Shown one piece after another: positions 17,046 to 25,271 of a DNA stretch of 64,000 bases. Under the pieces are notes generated by a model, which searched no databases, was not told the DNA's origin, and was given only the letters and a program-made list of their open reading frames with translations. The number at the start of each line of letters is the position of its first letter. The first letter of the stretch is position 1. Source of the DNA: CALODP01 sp942492055 (GTDB taxonomy: Bacteria > Bacteroidota > Ignavibacteria > Ignavibacteriales > Melioribacteraceae); contig CALODP010000025.1 of the NCBI GenBank assembly GCA_942492055.1, positions 62,001 through 126,000 on the forward strand, written 5' to 3'. The translations under genes and the position numbers were made by a program.

Positions 17046-18131
17046 ATGGAAAAAAGGGTTTATAACTTCAGCGCGGGCCCGGCCACTTTGCCGGAAGAAG
17101 TTCTACGTGAAGCGCAGGAAGATTTTGTCTCCTACAAAGGATGCGGAATGTCGGTTATGGAAATGAGCCACCGCTCCAAAACATATGATGATATCATCAA
17201 ATCTGCCGAGAAAGATTTAAGAACACTTCTCGACATTAACGATGATTATTCAATACTATTTCTACAAGGCGGCGCTACATTGCAATTCTCTATGGTTGCG
17301 TTGAATTTGATGCCTCCGCAGAACAAGGCAGATTATATTTTAACCGGTGTTTGGTCTAAAAAGGCAGCGAAAGAAGCGAAGAGAGTTGGCACTGTTAATA
17401 TCGCGGCATCTACAGAAGAAGAAAACTTTGCAAGAATTCCAAAGCAGAGTGAGTTAATTTTATCTCCGGATGCTTCTTATGTCCATTTTACATCGAACAA
17501 CACTATTTTCGGTACTCAGTTCAAAGCAGAGCCTGAAGTAGGAAACGTACCTTTGGTATGTGATACTTCATCCGACATGCTTCACAAGAAACTGGATATC
17601 AACAAATACGGATTGATTTACGCCGGTGCTCAGAAAAACATGGGGCCATCCGGTTGCGCTCTTGTAATAGTAAGAAAAGATCTTCTCGAAAGAAGTTCTG
17701 ACGAATTACACACTTACTTGAATTACAAGATTCACGCAGAGAAAGATTCGCTATATAACACCCCTCCTACATACTCGATCTACATTATGGGGTTGGTATA
17801 TAAATGGTTGTTGAATAATGGCGGATTGGACGCTATGTATCAGAGAAATCTTGATAAGGCCAATCTTCTTTATAACTTCATTGACTCAAGTGACGGTTTC
17901 TACAAAGGAACAGCTGCAGTTGAAGACAGATCTTTGATGAATGTTACTTTCAGATTGCCATCCGAAGAGTTAGAGAAGAAACTTATTGCCGAAGCAACCG
18001 AAAAAGGATTCTCAGGACTCAAAGGTCACAGATCAGTCGGTGGTATAAGAGCTTCGATATACAACGCTTTCCCTAAGAAAGGTGTTGAAGATTTGGTAGA
18101 ATTCATGAATGATTTCAAGGCCAATAATTAA
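17046..18131 (+). CDS. serC: Phosphoserine aminotransferase
   Basis: A PLP enzyme that converts 3-phosphohydroxypyruvate and glutamate to phosphoserine, and acts in serine and pyridoxal phosphate synthesis. The N-terminus VYNFSAGPATLPEEVL and the motif AGAQKNMGPSG with the PLP lysine K197 are diagnostic. SHRSK at 41-45 and GGATLQF at 75-81 bind phosphate and cofactor. Its 361 residues match the family. It follows DUF1015 and is closed by a terminator at 18143-18172. Confidence 0.97.
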   Translation: MEKRVYNFSAGPATLPEEVLREAQEDFVSYKGCGMSVMEMSHRSKTYDDIIKSAEKDLRTLLDINDDYSILFLQGGATLQFSMVALNLMPPQNKADYILTGVWSKKAAKEAKRVGTVNIAASTEEENFARIPKQSELILSPDASYVHFTSNNTIFGTQFKAEPEVGNVPLVCDTSSDMLHKKLDINKYGLIYAGAQKNMGPSGCALVIVRKDLLERSSDELHTYLNYKIHAEKDSLYNTPPTYSIYIMGLVYKWLLNNGGLDAMYQRNLDKANLLYNFIDSSDGFYKGTAAVEDRSLMNVTFRLPSEELEKKLIAEATEKGFSGLKGHRSVGGIRASIYNAFPKKGVEDLVEFMNDFKANN

Positions 18132-18142
18132 TTTTCCCGATA

Positions 18143-18172
18143 ATCCGGCCTAAACTTTGGCCGGATTTCTTT
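18143..18172 (+). terminator. Intrinsic terminator after serC
   Basis: ATCCGGCC (18143-18150) pairs exactly with GGCCGGAT (18159-18166) around an eight-base loop and is followed by a T-rich TTCTTTAT. Confidence 0.85.
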
Positions 18173-18221
18173 ATCTTACCCCTATAGATATTCCATATTC
18201 CCATTTCAGAGAGGTTTTATA

Positions 18222-18647
18222 ATGAAAAGAACTTTTGCTTTTATAAGTATTCTTGTATTTCTATTGTGTTCATGCGGAAAGGAAGAGCCTAAATTGGAAT
18301 TGTTTTCACTTGACGCGTTCGCTTATGATCTCGATAGCGGTTGGGAAGTGAACGCCACCGTAAACGCGAAAGGTATTAAGCAGATCGAAGCGGGAGAAAA
18401 ATATGAGCATAAGTTATCATACTCAGTTTTTCTTGTTACACCGGAGCAGGATACTCTGAAAGAGATTGATAGAGGAGAAGTAGGAAATCTTACCAAAGAA
18501 GAAGTTTTGGATATTCCTCTGGAATCGCAAATCGAATTGGATTCTACATTCGGAAAAGGCAACTATAAGCTTGGATTCATTGTTAAAGATTTATACAGCA
18601 ACCAAATTGATACTATCGCTGCTGCTTTCAAATTAGGATTCGAATAA
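18222..18647 (+). CDS. Small lipoprotein of unknown function
   Basis: A 141-residue protein with a lipoprotein signal, MKRTFAFISILVFLLCSCG; Cys18 is the likely lipidation site, though Cys16 is also possible. The mature part is acidic and beta-rich, with a pattern (LFSLDAFAYDLDSGWEVNATVNAKGI) like a small immunoglobulin-type sandwich. No named family recognised. It is followed 21 bases later by the RsbRD_N-like gene with GGAGGGG just before that start. Confidence 0.7.
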   Translation: MKRTFAFISILVFLLCSCGKEEPKLELFSLDAFAYDLDSGWEVNATVNAKGIKQIEAGEKYEHKLSYSVFLVTPEQDTLKEIDRGEVGNLTKEEVLDIPLESQIELDSTFGKGNYKLGFIVKDLYSNQIDTIAAAFKLGFE

Positions 18648-18668
18648 TAAGCAAATCCGGAGGGGAAG

Positions 18669-19181
18669 ATGCTTTATTCCAAATTTATTCGTTTGATTGA
18701 AGACAACGCGGAAAAACTTACTCAAAATTGGATTAAGGAAGTACAAAACAATCCGGCAACTCCTGGATATAAAAAGTTGTCCCGAGATGTTCTGGAGAAA
18801 AGAATATTCGATGTTTACAAACGCTTGGGCAATTGGGTACTTCATTACGATCCGACCGATAAGAAAACAACGGAGCATTATATTCGTCTGGGGCGAGAAC
18901 GAGCCGCGGAAGGGATTCCTTTGAGTGAGGTGACATATACGATTATCTTATCCAGGGTAATTGTATGGCGCTTCATTGAGCACGAAGGGGTTATTGAGAG
19001 TACATTCGACTTGCAACAGGCTCTTGAGTTTTTCAGAAGAGTAAACAGATTTTTCGATAAGATTACATATCTTGTGAGTGTCGGGCACGAGAGTTATAAA
19101 AATGTGGAAGAGGATGAACTCCATAAAGGGGAGTTTTTCGATAAAACTTTCAAAAGCGTTATGAATTGGATTATTAAGTAG
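18669..19181 (+). CDS. RsbRD_N-like stand-alone protein
   Basis: A 170-residue helical cytosolic protein. The pattern FIRLIEDNAEKLTQNWIKEVQNNPATPGYKKLS, then YIRLGRERAAEGIPLSEVTYTIILSRVIVWRFI, fits the RsbRD_N / heme-less globin-like sensor domain found at the N-termini of RsbR-type stressosome proteins and some histidine kinases. Here it has no effector domain attached. A good ribosome-binding site (GGAGGGG) precedes the ATG. The assignment is by pattern and moderately sure; the function is unknown. Confidence 0.65.
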   Translation: MLYSKFIRLIEDNAEKLTQNWIKEVQNNPATPGYKKLSRDVLEKRIFDVYKRLGNWVLHYDPTDKKTTEHYIRLGRERAAEGIPLSEVTYTIILSRVIVWRFIEHEGVIESTFDLQQALEFFRRVNRFFDKITYLVSVGHESYKNVEEDELHKGEFFDKTFKSVMNWIIK

Positions 19182-19202
19182 GGTTTCTCGAAGAGTTTAT
19201 AA

Positions 19203-19240
19203 AAAAGCCGAAGGAAGCATAACAGCTTTTCTTCGGCTTT
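19203..19240. terminator. Bidirectional intrinsic terminator between convergent genes
   Basis: AAAGCCGAAG (19204-19213) pairs exactly with CTTCGGCTTT (19231-19240), with an inner AAGC/GCTT pair extending the stem. A-run and T-run flanks let it work for both the RsbRD_N-like gene and the leftward vWA gene. Confidence 0.85.
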
Positions 19241-19261
19241 CGATAACAAGAAGAGGATATA

Positions 19262-21349
19262 TTATTTTAATAGAACCATCTTTCCCGACATTAAGGAATT
19301 ATCTATATCAATCGAATAAACATAGACATCAGATGGAACCTGATTTCCGGAATTATTTGTTCCGTCCCACATCAATTCGAAAATACCGTTTGAACTAACA
19401 CTCATATAAAGAGTTTTCACTAGTTCCCCGATAGAATTAAATATTCTTACGGTTGCAACGTTATTGCGAATCTTTCCTACGGAGAATTTGATTTTCGTAG
19501 AAGGATTAAATGGGTTAGGGTAATTACCGATAATTATAAATTCATTAGGAATTTCGTTTCTGCCATCGGCTAAGAAATCTTCTTCAACGCCTACAGCACC
19601 ACCCTGGTAGCTTGTAAACTCTGTGATGATACCAAATGCTATGCTCAAAGATTTTATCTCTGCTTTTAGCCGTCCTTCCTCGTAAGAGTTTAAATCAGCC
19701 AGACGATACTTAATCATTAAGTTTTCGATCTTTCTTTTAGCCCAAAGTTTCGGGAGAAAGCTTTTTGATGAATCAACTTTATCACTAAGGTTTAGCTGAT
19801 ATTTATATTCGACAGAGTTATTGTCTGTTGCCTGGCCAGTAAATTTAACGGAAACATCTCCTCGTTGCGAATAACGTCCGGTAACAATCATTTGTTGCCC
19901 CTGATACAAGTTTTGCAGAGGAGAAGGATAAACCTCTTTAACAATATTCGGAGTGAACTCAAGTTTGGTATTTAGTAAGACAGGATTCTTAATCTGTCTG
20001 TAAAATTTCTGTACTTCGGTTTCAATATCATTTTCATCAATAAAATAAGAGAGCCCGTTAGTAACGTTCGAGAGTCCGGTTAAAAGACCTTGGTTAATGT
20101 TTTCACCGATCCCGAAGGTGAATAACCGAATATCATATGAGAGACTATTGAATTTACTTTTGAAATTGTCAATTATTTTATCTGTTTCTGTTTCCCCGAT
20201 GGTAGGTTCTCCGTCTGTAAGAAAGACAACAACATCGGCTTTTTTCGGATCGGAAATAGCGTATTGATCTAAAGCTGTTAAAAGAGCTTTATTAATATCA
20301 GTTCCTCCTTCCGGCATTAAGGATGCTATGTAATTTTTAGCGGAATCTTTCGCTGTTTGCGATACGGGAACAAGCTTCCTTTCGAAAGAAGTAATGTTGG
20401 TCGAAAAATCAATTATGTTAAAAGAATCCTCGGTATTGAGATTATCAATAATGTAATTGGCCGCGTTTTTCGCTTGAGTAAGCTTATCTCCACGCATGCT
20501 TCCTGAGCAATCGAGAACCAAGGATATTTCTTTGCCGATTATTTGTGCTTGTTCCGAAGGATCCGGTTCAACAACGAATGAGAAGAATCCGCGATTCCCC
20601 TCGGATGTGTATTGATCATCCGGAAGCCATGATGAATATCCGAAGAGTCCAAGTTCATTTCTGTTCAATGTATATGAGAACGAATAATCTTTATCGGCAT
20701 AGTCTTCGTAAATGATAAGTGAAGCGCTTAGTTTATTTGCTGTTAAGGAGACATCATCACATTCGTGATTCAAACTGGTAAAGTCTTCGATGGTTCTTCC
20801 CGAATTTACCTCGAAATTGATTTCCTGTTTGATAAGATAATCACTTTGGATATTCGAATAATCATTCGGGTAATCGAATGTAACTTTTCCGTCTTCGTAA
20901 TTAAGCAACTCAACGTAAGAGACCTCGAAAGTGATTTCGTCTTGAGATGATAATCTGATATTTGCGTCGAAATAGACCGGAGAATTACCGAGATAAGACT
21001 TTAATTTCTTATCGATCTTGCTGCCTTCTCCTGTATAACTCGTATCGCTTGATATCGGGGTGATGACAGCGTCGTACCAGATATTATCTTTTGAGTATCT
21101 AAGACTAGTCGCGCTTGCGTTTACGGGGATTGGAAAAGCAAAACGGAATTTGCTAACCTCATTGTCTGTAGTGTTTTTGAAAATCTGAGTCGATTTTATG
21201 ACTGCTACTTGTTCTTCAACCTTTACTTCGATTTTCCCGGAAACAAGCTTGAGATAACTTGGGGTTTGCGCGTCAATAATTCCCACACCGTTTGCGAAAA
21301 TGTTGGACGCAAATATTATGGTCAATAAAAGGGTAAATAATTTGTTCAT
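19262..21349 (-). CDS. Secreted VIT/von Willebrand A protein with type IX sorting tail
   Basis: A 695-residue exported protein. After the signal peptide (MNKLFTLLLTIIFASNIFA) comes a VIT domain (about 25-150). A vWA domain with the metal-ion site DCSGSM (280-285), later GGTDINKAL and FLTDGEPT, spans about 273-450. A beta-rich part follows. The C-terminal 80 residues (NYPNPFNPSTKIKFSV ... SGKMVLLK) match the type IX secretion sorting/FlgD-like tail, so it is probably exported through the Por system to the surface. VIT-vWA proteins resemble inter-alpha-trypsin inhibitor heavy chains and are thought to bind partners. The ligand is unknown. Confidence 0.88.
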   Translation of the reverse strand: MNKLFTLLLTIIFASNIFANGVGIIDAQTPSYLKLVSGKIEVKVEEQVAVIKSTQIFKNTTDNEVSKFRFAFPIPVNASATSLRYSKDNIWYDAVITPISSDTSYTGEGSKIDKKLKSYLGNSPVYFDANIRLSSQDEITFEVSYVELLNYEDGKVTFDYPNDYSNIQSDYLIKQEINFEVNSGRTIEDFTSLNHECDDVSLTANKLSASLIIYEDYADKDYSFSYTLNRNELGLFGYSSWLPDDQYTSEGNRGFFSFVVEPDPSEQAQIIGKEISLVLDCSGSMRGDKLTQAKNAANYIIDNLNTEDSFNIIDFSTNITSFERKLVPVSQTAKDSAKNYIASLMPEGGTDINKALLTALDQYAISDPKKADVVVFLTDGEPTIGETETDKIIDNFKSKFNSLSYDIRLFTFGIGENINQGLLTGLSNVTNGLSYFIDENDIETEVQKFYRQIKNPVLLNTKLEFTPNIVKEVYPSPLQNLYQGQQMIVTGRYSQRGDVSVKFTGQATDNNSVEYKYQLNLSDKVDSSKSFLPKLWAKRKIENLMIKYRLADLNSYEEGRLKAEIKSLSIAFGIITEFTSYQGGAVGVEEDFLADGRNEIPNEFIIIGNYPNPFNPSTKIKFSVGKIRNNVATVRIFNSIGELVKTLYMSVSSNGIFELMWDGTNNSGNQVPSDVYVYSIDIDNSLMSGKMVLLK

Positions 21350-21372
21350 TTTGCCTCTCGAAAGTTAAATAA

Positions 21373-21420
21373 ACCGGTTACTGGTTTTTCTCCGGCAAGA
21401 ATAATTTTCCAGCAACCGGT
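21373..21420 (-). terminator. Hairpin after the DUF5683-like gene
   Basis: ACCGGTTACTGG (21373-21384) pairs with CCAGCAACCGGT (21409-21420) at all positions with one wobble. On the minus strand it is followed by TTTATTTAA. It would end transcription of the DUF5683-to-lipoprotein unit before the vWA gene. Confidence 0.65.
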
Positions 21421-21560
21421 ATTTCTTCGCCTAGATTGACCTCAGACAATAATTATGTAAGCAAAGGAGATGCCAAATAAAAAATAGGCGAATTGCTCAC
21501 AAGAGGCTTCGAATCGCGCAAATTGCGCAAAATCTTCACACAAGTTGAAAAAAATGCGTA

Positions 21561-22379
21561 TCAGATAGCGATTCGAAAGTTAATTCTGTAGGTCGATAGT
21601 GACGATGAATTATTTCCTATTTCAAATGCCGGAGAATACTCTTTGAAATACTCATCGGAATTAAAAATGATATCCATCTGAGTATAGAGCCAGATCAAAC
21701 CGTAAGCGGTTAATAATGTGTTTCTAATTTTATATGATTTATTATAGTCGTTGTAAGCGGAAGCAATCTGAACCGGATCAGTTTCGTTCAAATATGCTTC
21801 TTCCTTTTTATCTGTATCAATTGCGAAATAGGTCAAACTTCCCAGAGAAATAGCGCTAGCCGTAGATAGAAGCCAACCTTTCGTATTTTGTTTTACATGC
21901 AAATGTCCCCACCCCGGTAGAACAATCGATCTCCAAAGGGATGCTCTGAAAAGAGAACTTTCATAGTCGTGTCTGGAAAGTTTTTGCTCCATTGTTTGGC
22001 TAAGCATATTCTTTTCCCGTTCCATCCGAATATATATCTGGAGGAAATCTCTTTTAACACCATTGAAAAAATCAATAATCTTAGGTGATGTTCTAATCGG
22101 ATCCGGTTTGTAATCTTTGTTTGTTTGCAGAATAGAGATAAAAGATTTTCTAGCAAGATCAATCTCGGACATTGTATAATGGGCGACAGCCTTATAATAG
22201 TTTAATTCGATATAGCTTGTGGTATCCGGTTTACTGTTCACCAACAAACTATCCGCAAGACGAATTACATTTGGGTAATCGAAGGCTTCGAAATCAGAAG
22301 CGATTTTTTTCATTATTTCTTCGTGTTGCGCAAAGAGAGTAGAAGCAAATATCAGTATACCGAAAAGGAAAATTCTCAT
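21561..22379 (-). CDS. DUF5683-like exported/membrane protein
   Basis: A 272-residue protein with a signal peptide (MRIFLFGILIFASTLFA). Residues about 20-110 look like TPR-type helices (YIELNYYKAVAHYTMSEIDLARKSF). The next part has LFRASLWRSIVLPGWGHLH followed by KQNTKGWLLSTAS and hydrophobic helices, the pattern of DUF5683 proteins of Bacteroidota (PGxGQ-type turn before a membrane pair). Function unknown. It is the last gene of the leftward signalling unit, one base after the kelch gene. Confidence 0.7.
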   Translation of the reverse strand: MRIFLFGILIFASTLFAQHEEIMKKIASDFEAFDYPNVIRLADSLLVNSKPDTTSYIELNYYKAVAHYTMSEIDLARKSFISILQTNKDYKPDPIRTSPKIIDFFNGVKRDFLQIYIRMEREKNMLSQTMEQKLSRHDYESSLFRASLWRSIVLPGWGHLHVKQNTKGWLLSTASAISLGSLTYFAIDTDKKEEAYLNETDPVQIASAYNDYNKSYKIRNTLLTAYGLIWLYTQMDIIFNSDEYFKEYSPAFEIGNNSSSLSTYRINFRIAI

Positions 22380-22380
22380 C

Positions 22381-23679
22381 TTACTTCACCAACATCATCT
22401 TTTTTGATAAAGTAAGTTTGTCAGTGCGTAAAACGTAGAAGTAAACTCCCGATGAGACCGGATTGCCGGAATCATCATTCCCATTCCATGTTACGGCATA
22501 ATTACCGGAAGAGATATTATTATTGACGAGTGTTTTAATGCGCTCACCAAGTAAGGAATATATTTCAATCGAAACGTCCGAGGAATAAGGGATTGAGAAT
22601 TTAATTTCTGTGGTCGGATTAAATGGATTCGGGTAATTTTGGAATAACTCATACTCAGTGGGAATATCATTCGTACCGTTTGATATATCTGTGGTTGCAT
22701 CCTTATTAAATACTTCTACACTACTGATTACTTCGTTTTTTTCATCGAAACCACCGAATACGAAAATCTGATTATTCACATAAGCTACCGAAGGATTATT
22801 TCTGGCAACATTCAGACTTTGACCTCGCTGAATATTAAAAAATCCGAATCCATGTGCCATAAAGAGGTCAACATCAGCCAGAGCCTGACTATTTTCGTTA
22901 TAGCCGCCGATTACGTAAAACATATCGGTAAGAGGAAAATATACTACGGTACCGCCGGCGCGAGGTTGAAGAAGCTCAAGAGATATTCTTTTAAATGTCG
23001 TATCTGTTGTATTGAATTCATAAATCTTCTGAGAGACTCCGTTTTCAACACCACCGAGAAGAAAAATATCATTTCCTTTGGAGCATATCATTTGATTATA
23101 AGGTTGGTTTCCCTTTACAAAGAGAGTATCTATCGAATAGAGCTCCCTTTTTCGGTTAAGATCCAAAACAGAAATAAAAGGGTGTTCTTGAGAATCGGCT
23201 TGATAAGCGTTTTTCCCACCGAATATGAAGAAATAATCACCCTTGACTATTCCGCTTGCAAAAGTTCTGTCCAGAGAAGAACTAGTATCGACTTTGATAG
23301 AAGTTGGGAGATCGAGAAAATTCCATCCTTCGTACGAAAAATTTGCGTCCTCCCCGAAAGAAGCTCCACCGAAGTAATAGACAATACCGTTATGAATATC
23401 TGCTGTGTGCCCTAATCTGGGGGTAAGCATGTTTCCGACTATTTGCCATGAGTCTGTAGAAGGATCATACTCTTGTATCCAATCGACTGTTGCCTGTTCC
23501 TCAGAGGAATATCCTCCTAATATATATATTTTCCCATTATGAACAACTGTCTCTGCTCCGGCTACGGGATATGGCATGTTTCCGTTTAAAGTCCATTCCG
23601 GATAAAAATCGGCCGATTGAACTATCCCTGTAAGAGATAGCCAAATTAAAAGGACGATATTTCCGAGTGTGTTATTCAT
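22381..23679 (-). CDS. Secreted kelch-repeat protein with type IX sorting tail
   Basis: A 432-residue exported protein. After a signal peptide (about 1-22) come kelch blades, visible as GAETVVHNGKIYILGGYSSE, DIHNGIVYYFGGASF, CSKGNDIFLLGGVENG, YFPLTDMFYVIGGYNE and AYVNNQIFVFGGFDE, which build a beta-propeller up to about residue 335. A linker and the sorting tail (FQNYPNPFNPTTEIKFSIP ... LSKKMMLVK) follow. It is probably a surface binding protein. It lies between the kinase and DUF5683 genes, 46 bases after the kinase. Confidence 0.9.
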   Translation of the reverse strand: MNNTLGNIVLLIWLSLTGIVQSADFYPEWTLNGNMPYPVAGAETVVHNGKIYILGGYSSEEQATVDWIQEYDPSTDSWQIVGNMLTPRLGHTADIHNGIVYYFGGASFGEDANFSYEGWNFLDLPTSIKVDTSSSLDRTFASGIVKGDYFFIFGGKNAYQADSQEHPFISVLDLNRKRELYSIDTLFVKGNQPYNQMICSKGNDIFLLGGVENGVSQKIYEFNTTDTTFKRISLELLQPRAGGTVVYFPLTDMFYVIGGYNENSQALADVDLFMAHGFGFFNIQRGQSLNVARNNPSVAYVNNQIFVFGGFDEKNEVISSVEVFNKDATTDISNGTNDIPTEYELFQNYPNPFNPTTEIKFSIPYSSDVSIEIYSLLGERIKTLVNNNISSGNYAVTWNGNDDSGNPVSSGVYFYVLRTDKLTLSKKMMLVK

Positions 23680-23707
23680 ATTTAAAAATAATTATTAAAC
23701 CTTAATC

Positions 23708-23723
23708 AGCAAGTATTATACCA
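23708..23723 (-). promoter_or_regulatory. Weak sigma-54 promoter-like site before the kelch gene
   Basis: On the minus strand TGGTATAATACTTGCT has GG and GC exactly ten bases apart and a good TTGCT half; the -24 half (TGGTA) departs from TGGCA. It lies about 30 bases ahead of the kelch start, in the 46-base gap after the kinase. It could be an internal promoter of the unit. Confidence 0.25.
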
Positions 23724-23725
23724 GA

Positions 23726-25264
23726 TTAGTTTTTCTTAAGTTTTCCTGTCTTAAAATTATACGATAATGTTATTGTATCCCCCTTTGTCAATTCAAGTCG
23801 GTATTTGAAATCAGGATATTGGGGATTAACTATTCTTAACTCACCATGATCATTTTCAAGTCTGATCGGGTGAAGGAAAGGAGTATCTCCCAGAATATTT
23901 CCGTCAAATTGAACTTGCCCCCATGGAAAAACTTTAATTGCAAGATAAGAGACCAGTGAATCGAGATCGATTTTTATTAGAGAGACCTCGTTTGAACCGA
24001 TCGAAATAATCTTTTCGTATTTGGGATAACCGGGATTATGCAGAAGTAGACTATGTTCTCCTGTTCTCAAGGTAATATTTTTTTTTAGTGGGGTGGTTTC
24101 CAACCTGATTGAGTCTATATAAACATGAGCCCAAGGTTTACACTCCACGAATAGCTGACCGTATTCTATTGCTACTTGTTTTGGAAAAGCAGTTTCCGAA
24201 ATTTCAGAGTTTGTGTTTGCTATTTCGTTAGTGCTTCTATTCTCTTTTTCTTTCGCAGTATATGCTCCGGATGTTTTCTCTTTTTCCGAAGGTTTTTGTG
24301 AGGAAGTATCGATCTTAATTATAGGGCTGTTCTCGATTTGCGGCTTCTCAGTATTGTTCGTGAAAAAGATAATTGAAGCGATTACAATAACAATAAAGCC
24401 AACACCCCAAGGAAGAAGGCTATGTGTTCTTTTTACTTCTCCATGAGGCTTTTCTGAACCTTCATTTGATTCCCCCAATAAACCGAGTATTTCTGCAGAG
24501 GAAGCTATTCGATCTTCACATTTTTTCTGAAGACACCCTTTTGCTATCTCCTTTATTATGTCCGGAAATTCTTCGACCTCTTCTGAAATTTGGGAATACG
24601 AAAATCCAATGATTTTATTCAATATTTTATTCAGATCGGAGTCGACAAAGAGAGTTTTTTCCGAATATAGCTCGTAGATCACTATTCCGGTTGAGAAAAG
24701 ATCGGAACATGCTGACAATTCCTGACCCTGAATTTGTTCCGGCGACATATACGATGGTGTTCCTACAATCCCGAATTGGTTAGTCACAGTATTATCTGTT
24801 GTAACCAATGCAAGGCCGAAGTCACCGAGTTTTAATTCACCTTCGGAATTAACGAGAATGTTTTCCGGCTTAATATCACGGTGGATAATGTCTCGGGAAT
24901 GAGCATATTCCAAACCTTTAAATAATTGGGCTGTTAAGGAGTGTTTTGTCGTGTTAGATAACTTTTCACTCTCCATAAGTTCACGGAGATTTTTACTTTC
25001 AAAATACTCAAACGAAATGTAGAAGTAATCTTCAAAAAGTCCGAAATCCAAGACCTTTATAATATTCGGATGATCAAGTCCCGCTAGTATCTTCGCTTCT
25101 CGTTTGAAGCGATTTATTACATTGCGATCCATGATCGTTCTGGTATTGAGAGATTTCAGTAAGATCTTTTTCCCGAGGTAAATATGATTTGCGATATAAA
25201 CCCCGGAGCAGTGATCCTTTTTCAGACACTCAATGATTTCGAATTTGTCGAATAATACTTCCAC
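23726..25264 (-). CDS. Membrane Ser/Thr protein kinase with extracytoplasmic PEGA repeats
   Basis: A 512-residue Hanks-type kinase. Kinase domain about 8-270: ATP lysine K37 (ILLKSL), Glu56 (KREAKIL), HRDIKPEN (128-135), DFG (148-150) and TPSYMSPEQ (169-177). The glycine-rich loop is degenerate: only the last Gly of GxGxxG remains in KKDHCSGVYIA. A single membrane helix (about 284-304) follows, then a Ser/Thr-rich linker and two PEGA domains (about 371-425 and 433-505) that would lie in the periplasm. It follows the sigma-54 activator gene by seven bases, suggesting a kinase and target pair. Confidence 0.92.
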   Translation of the reverse strand: MEVLFDKFEIIECLKKDHCSGVYIANHIYLGKKILLKSLNTRTIMDRNVINRFKREAKILAGLDHPNIIKVLDFGLFEDYFYISFEYFESKNLRELMESEKLSNTTKHSLTAQLFKGLEYAHSRDIIHRDIKPENILVNSEGELKLGDFGLALVTTDNTVTNQFGIVGTPSYMSPEQIQGQELSACSDLFSTGIVIYELYSEKTLFVDSDLNKILNKIIGFSYSQISEEVEEFPDIIKEIAKGCLQKKCEDRIASSAEILGLLGESNEGSEKPHGEVKRTHSLLPWGVGFIVIVIASIIFFTNNTEKPQIENSPIIKIDTSSQKPSEKEKTSGAYTAKEKENRSTNEIANTNSEISETAFPKQVAIEYGQLFVECKPWAHVYIDSIRLETTPLKKNITLRTGEHSLLLHNPGYPKYEKIISIGSNEVSLIKIDLDSLVSYLAIKVFPWGQVQFDGNILGDTPFLHPIRLENDHGELRIVNPQYPDFKYRLELTKGDTITLSYNFKTGKLKKN

Positions 25265-25271
25265 CAGATTG

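Noticed and set aside
22819..23415. Rightward 198-codon frame opposite the kelch gene
   Set aside because: It is antisense to a clear kelch-repeat protein and has no domain of its own.
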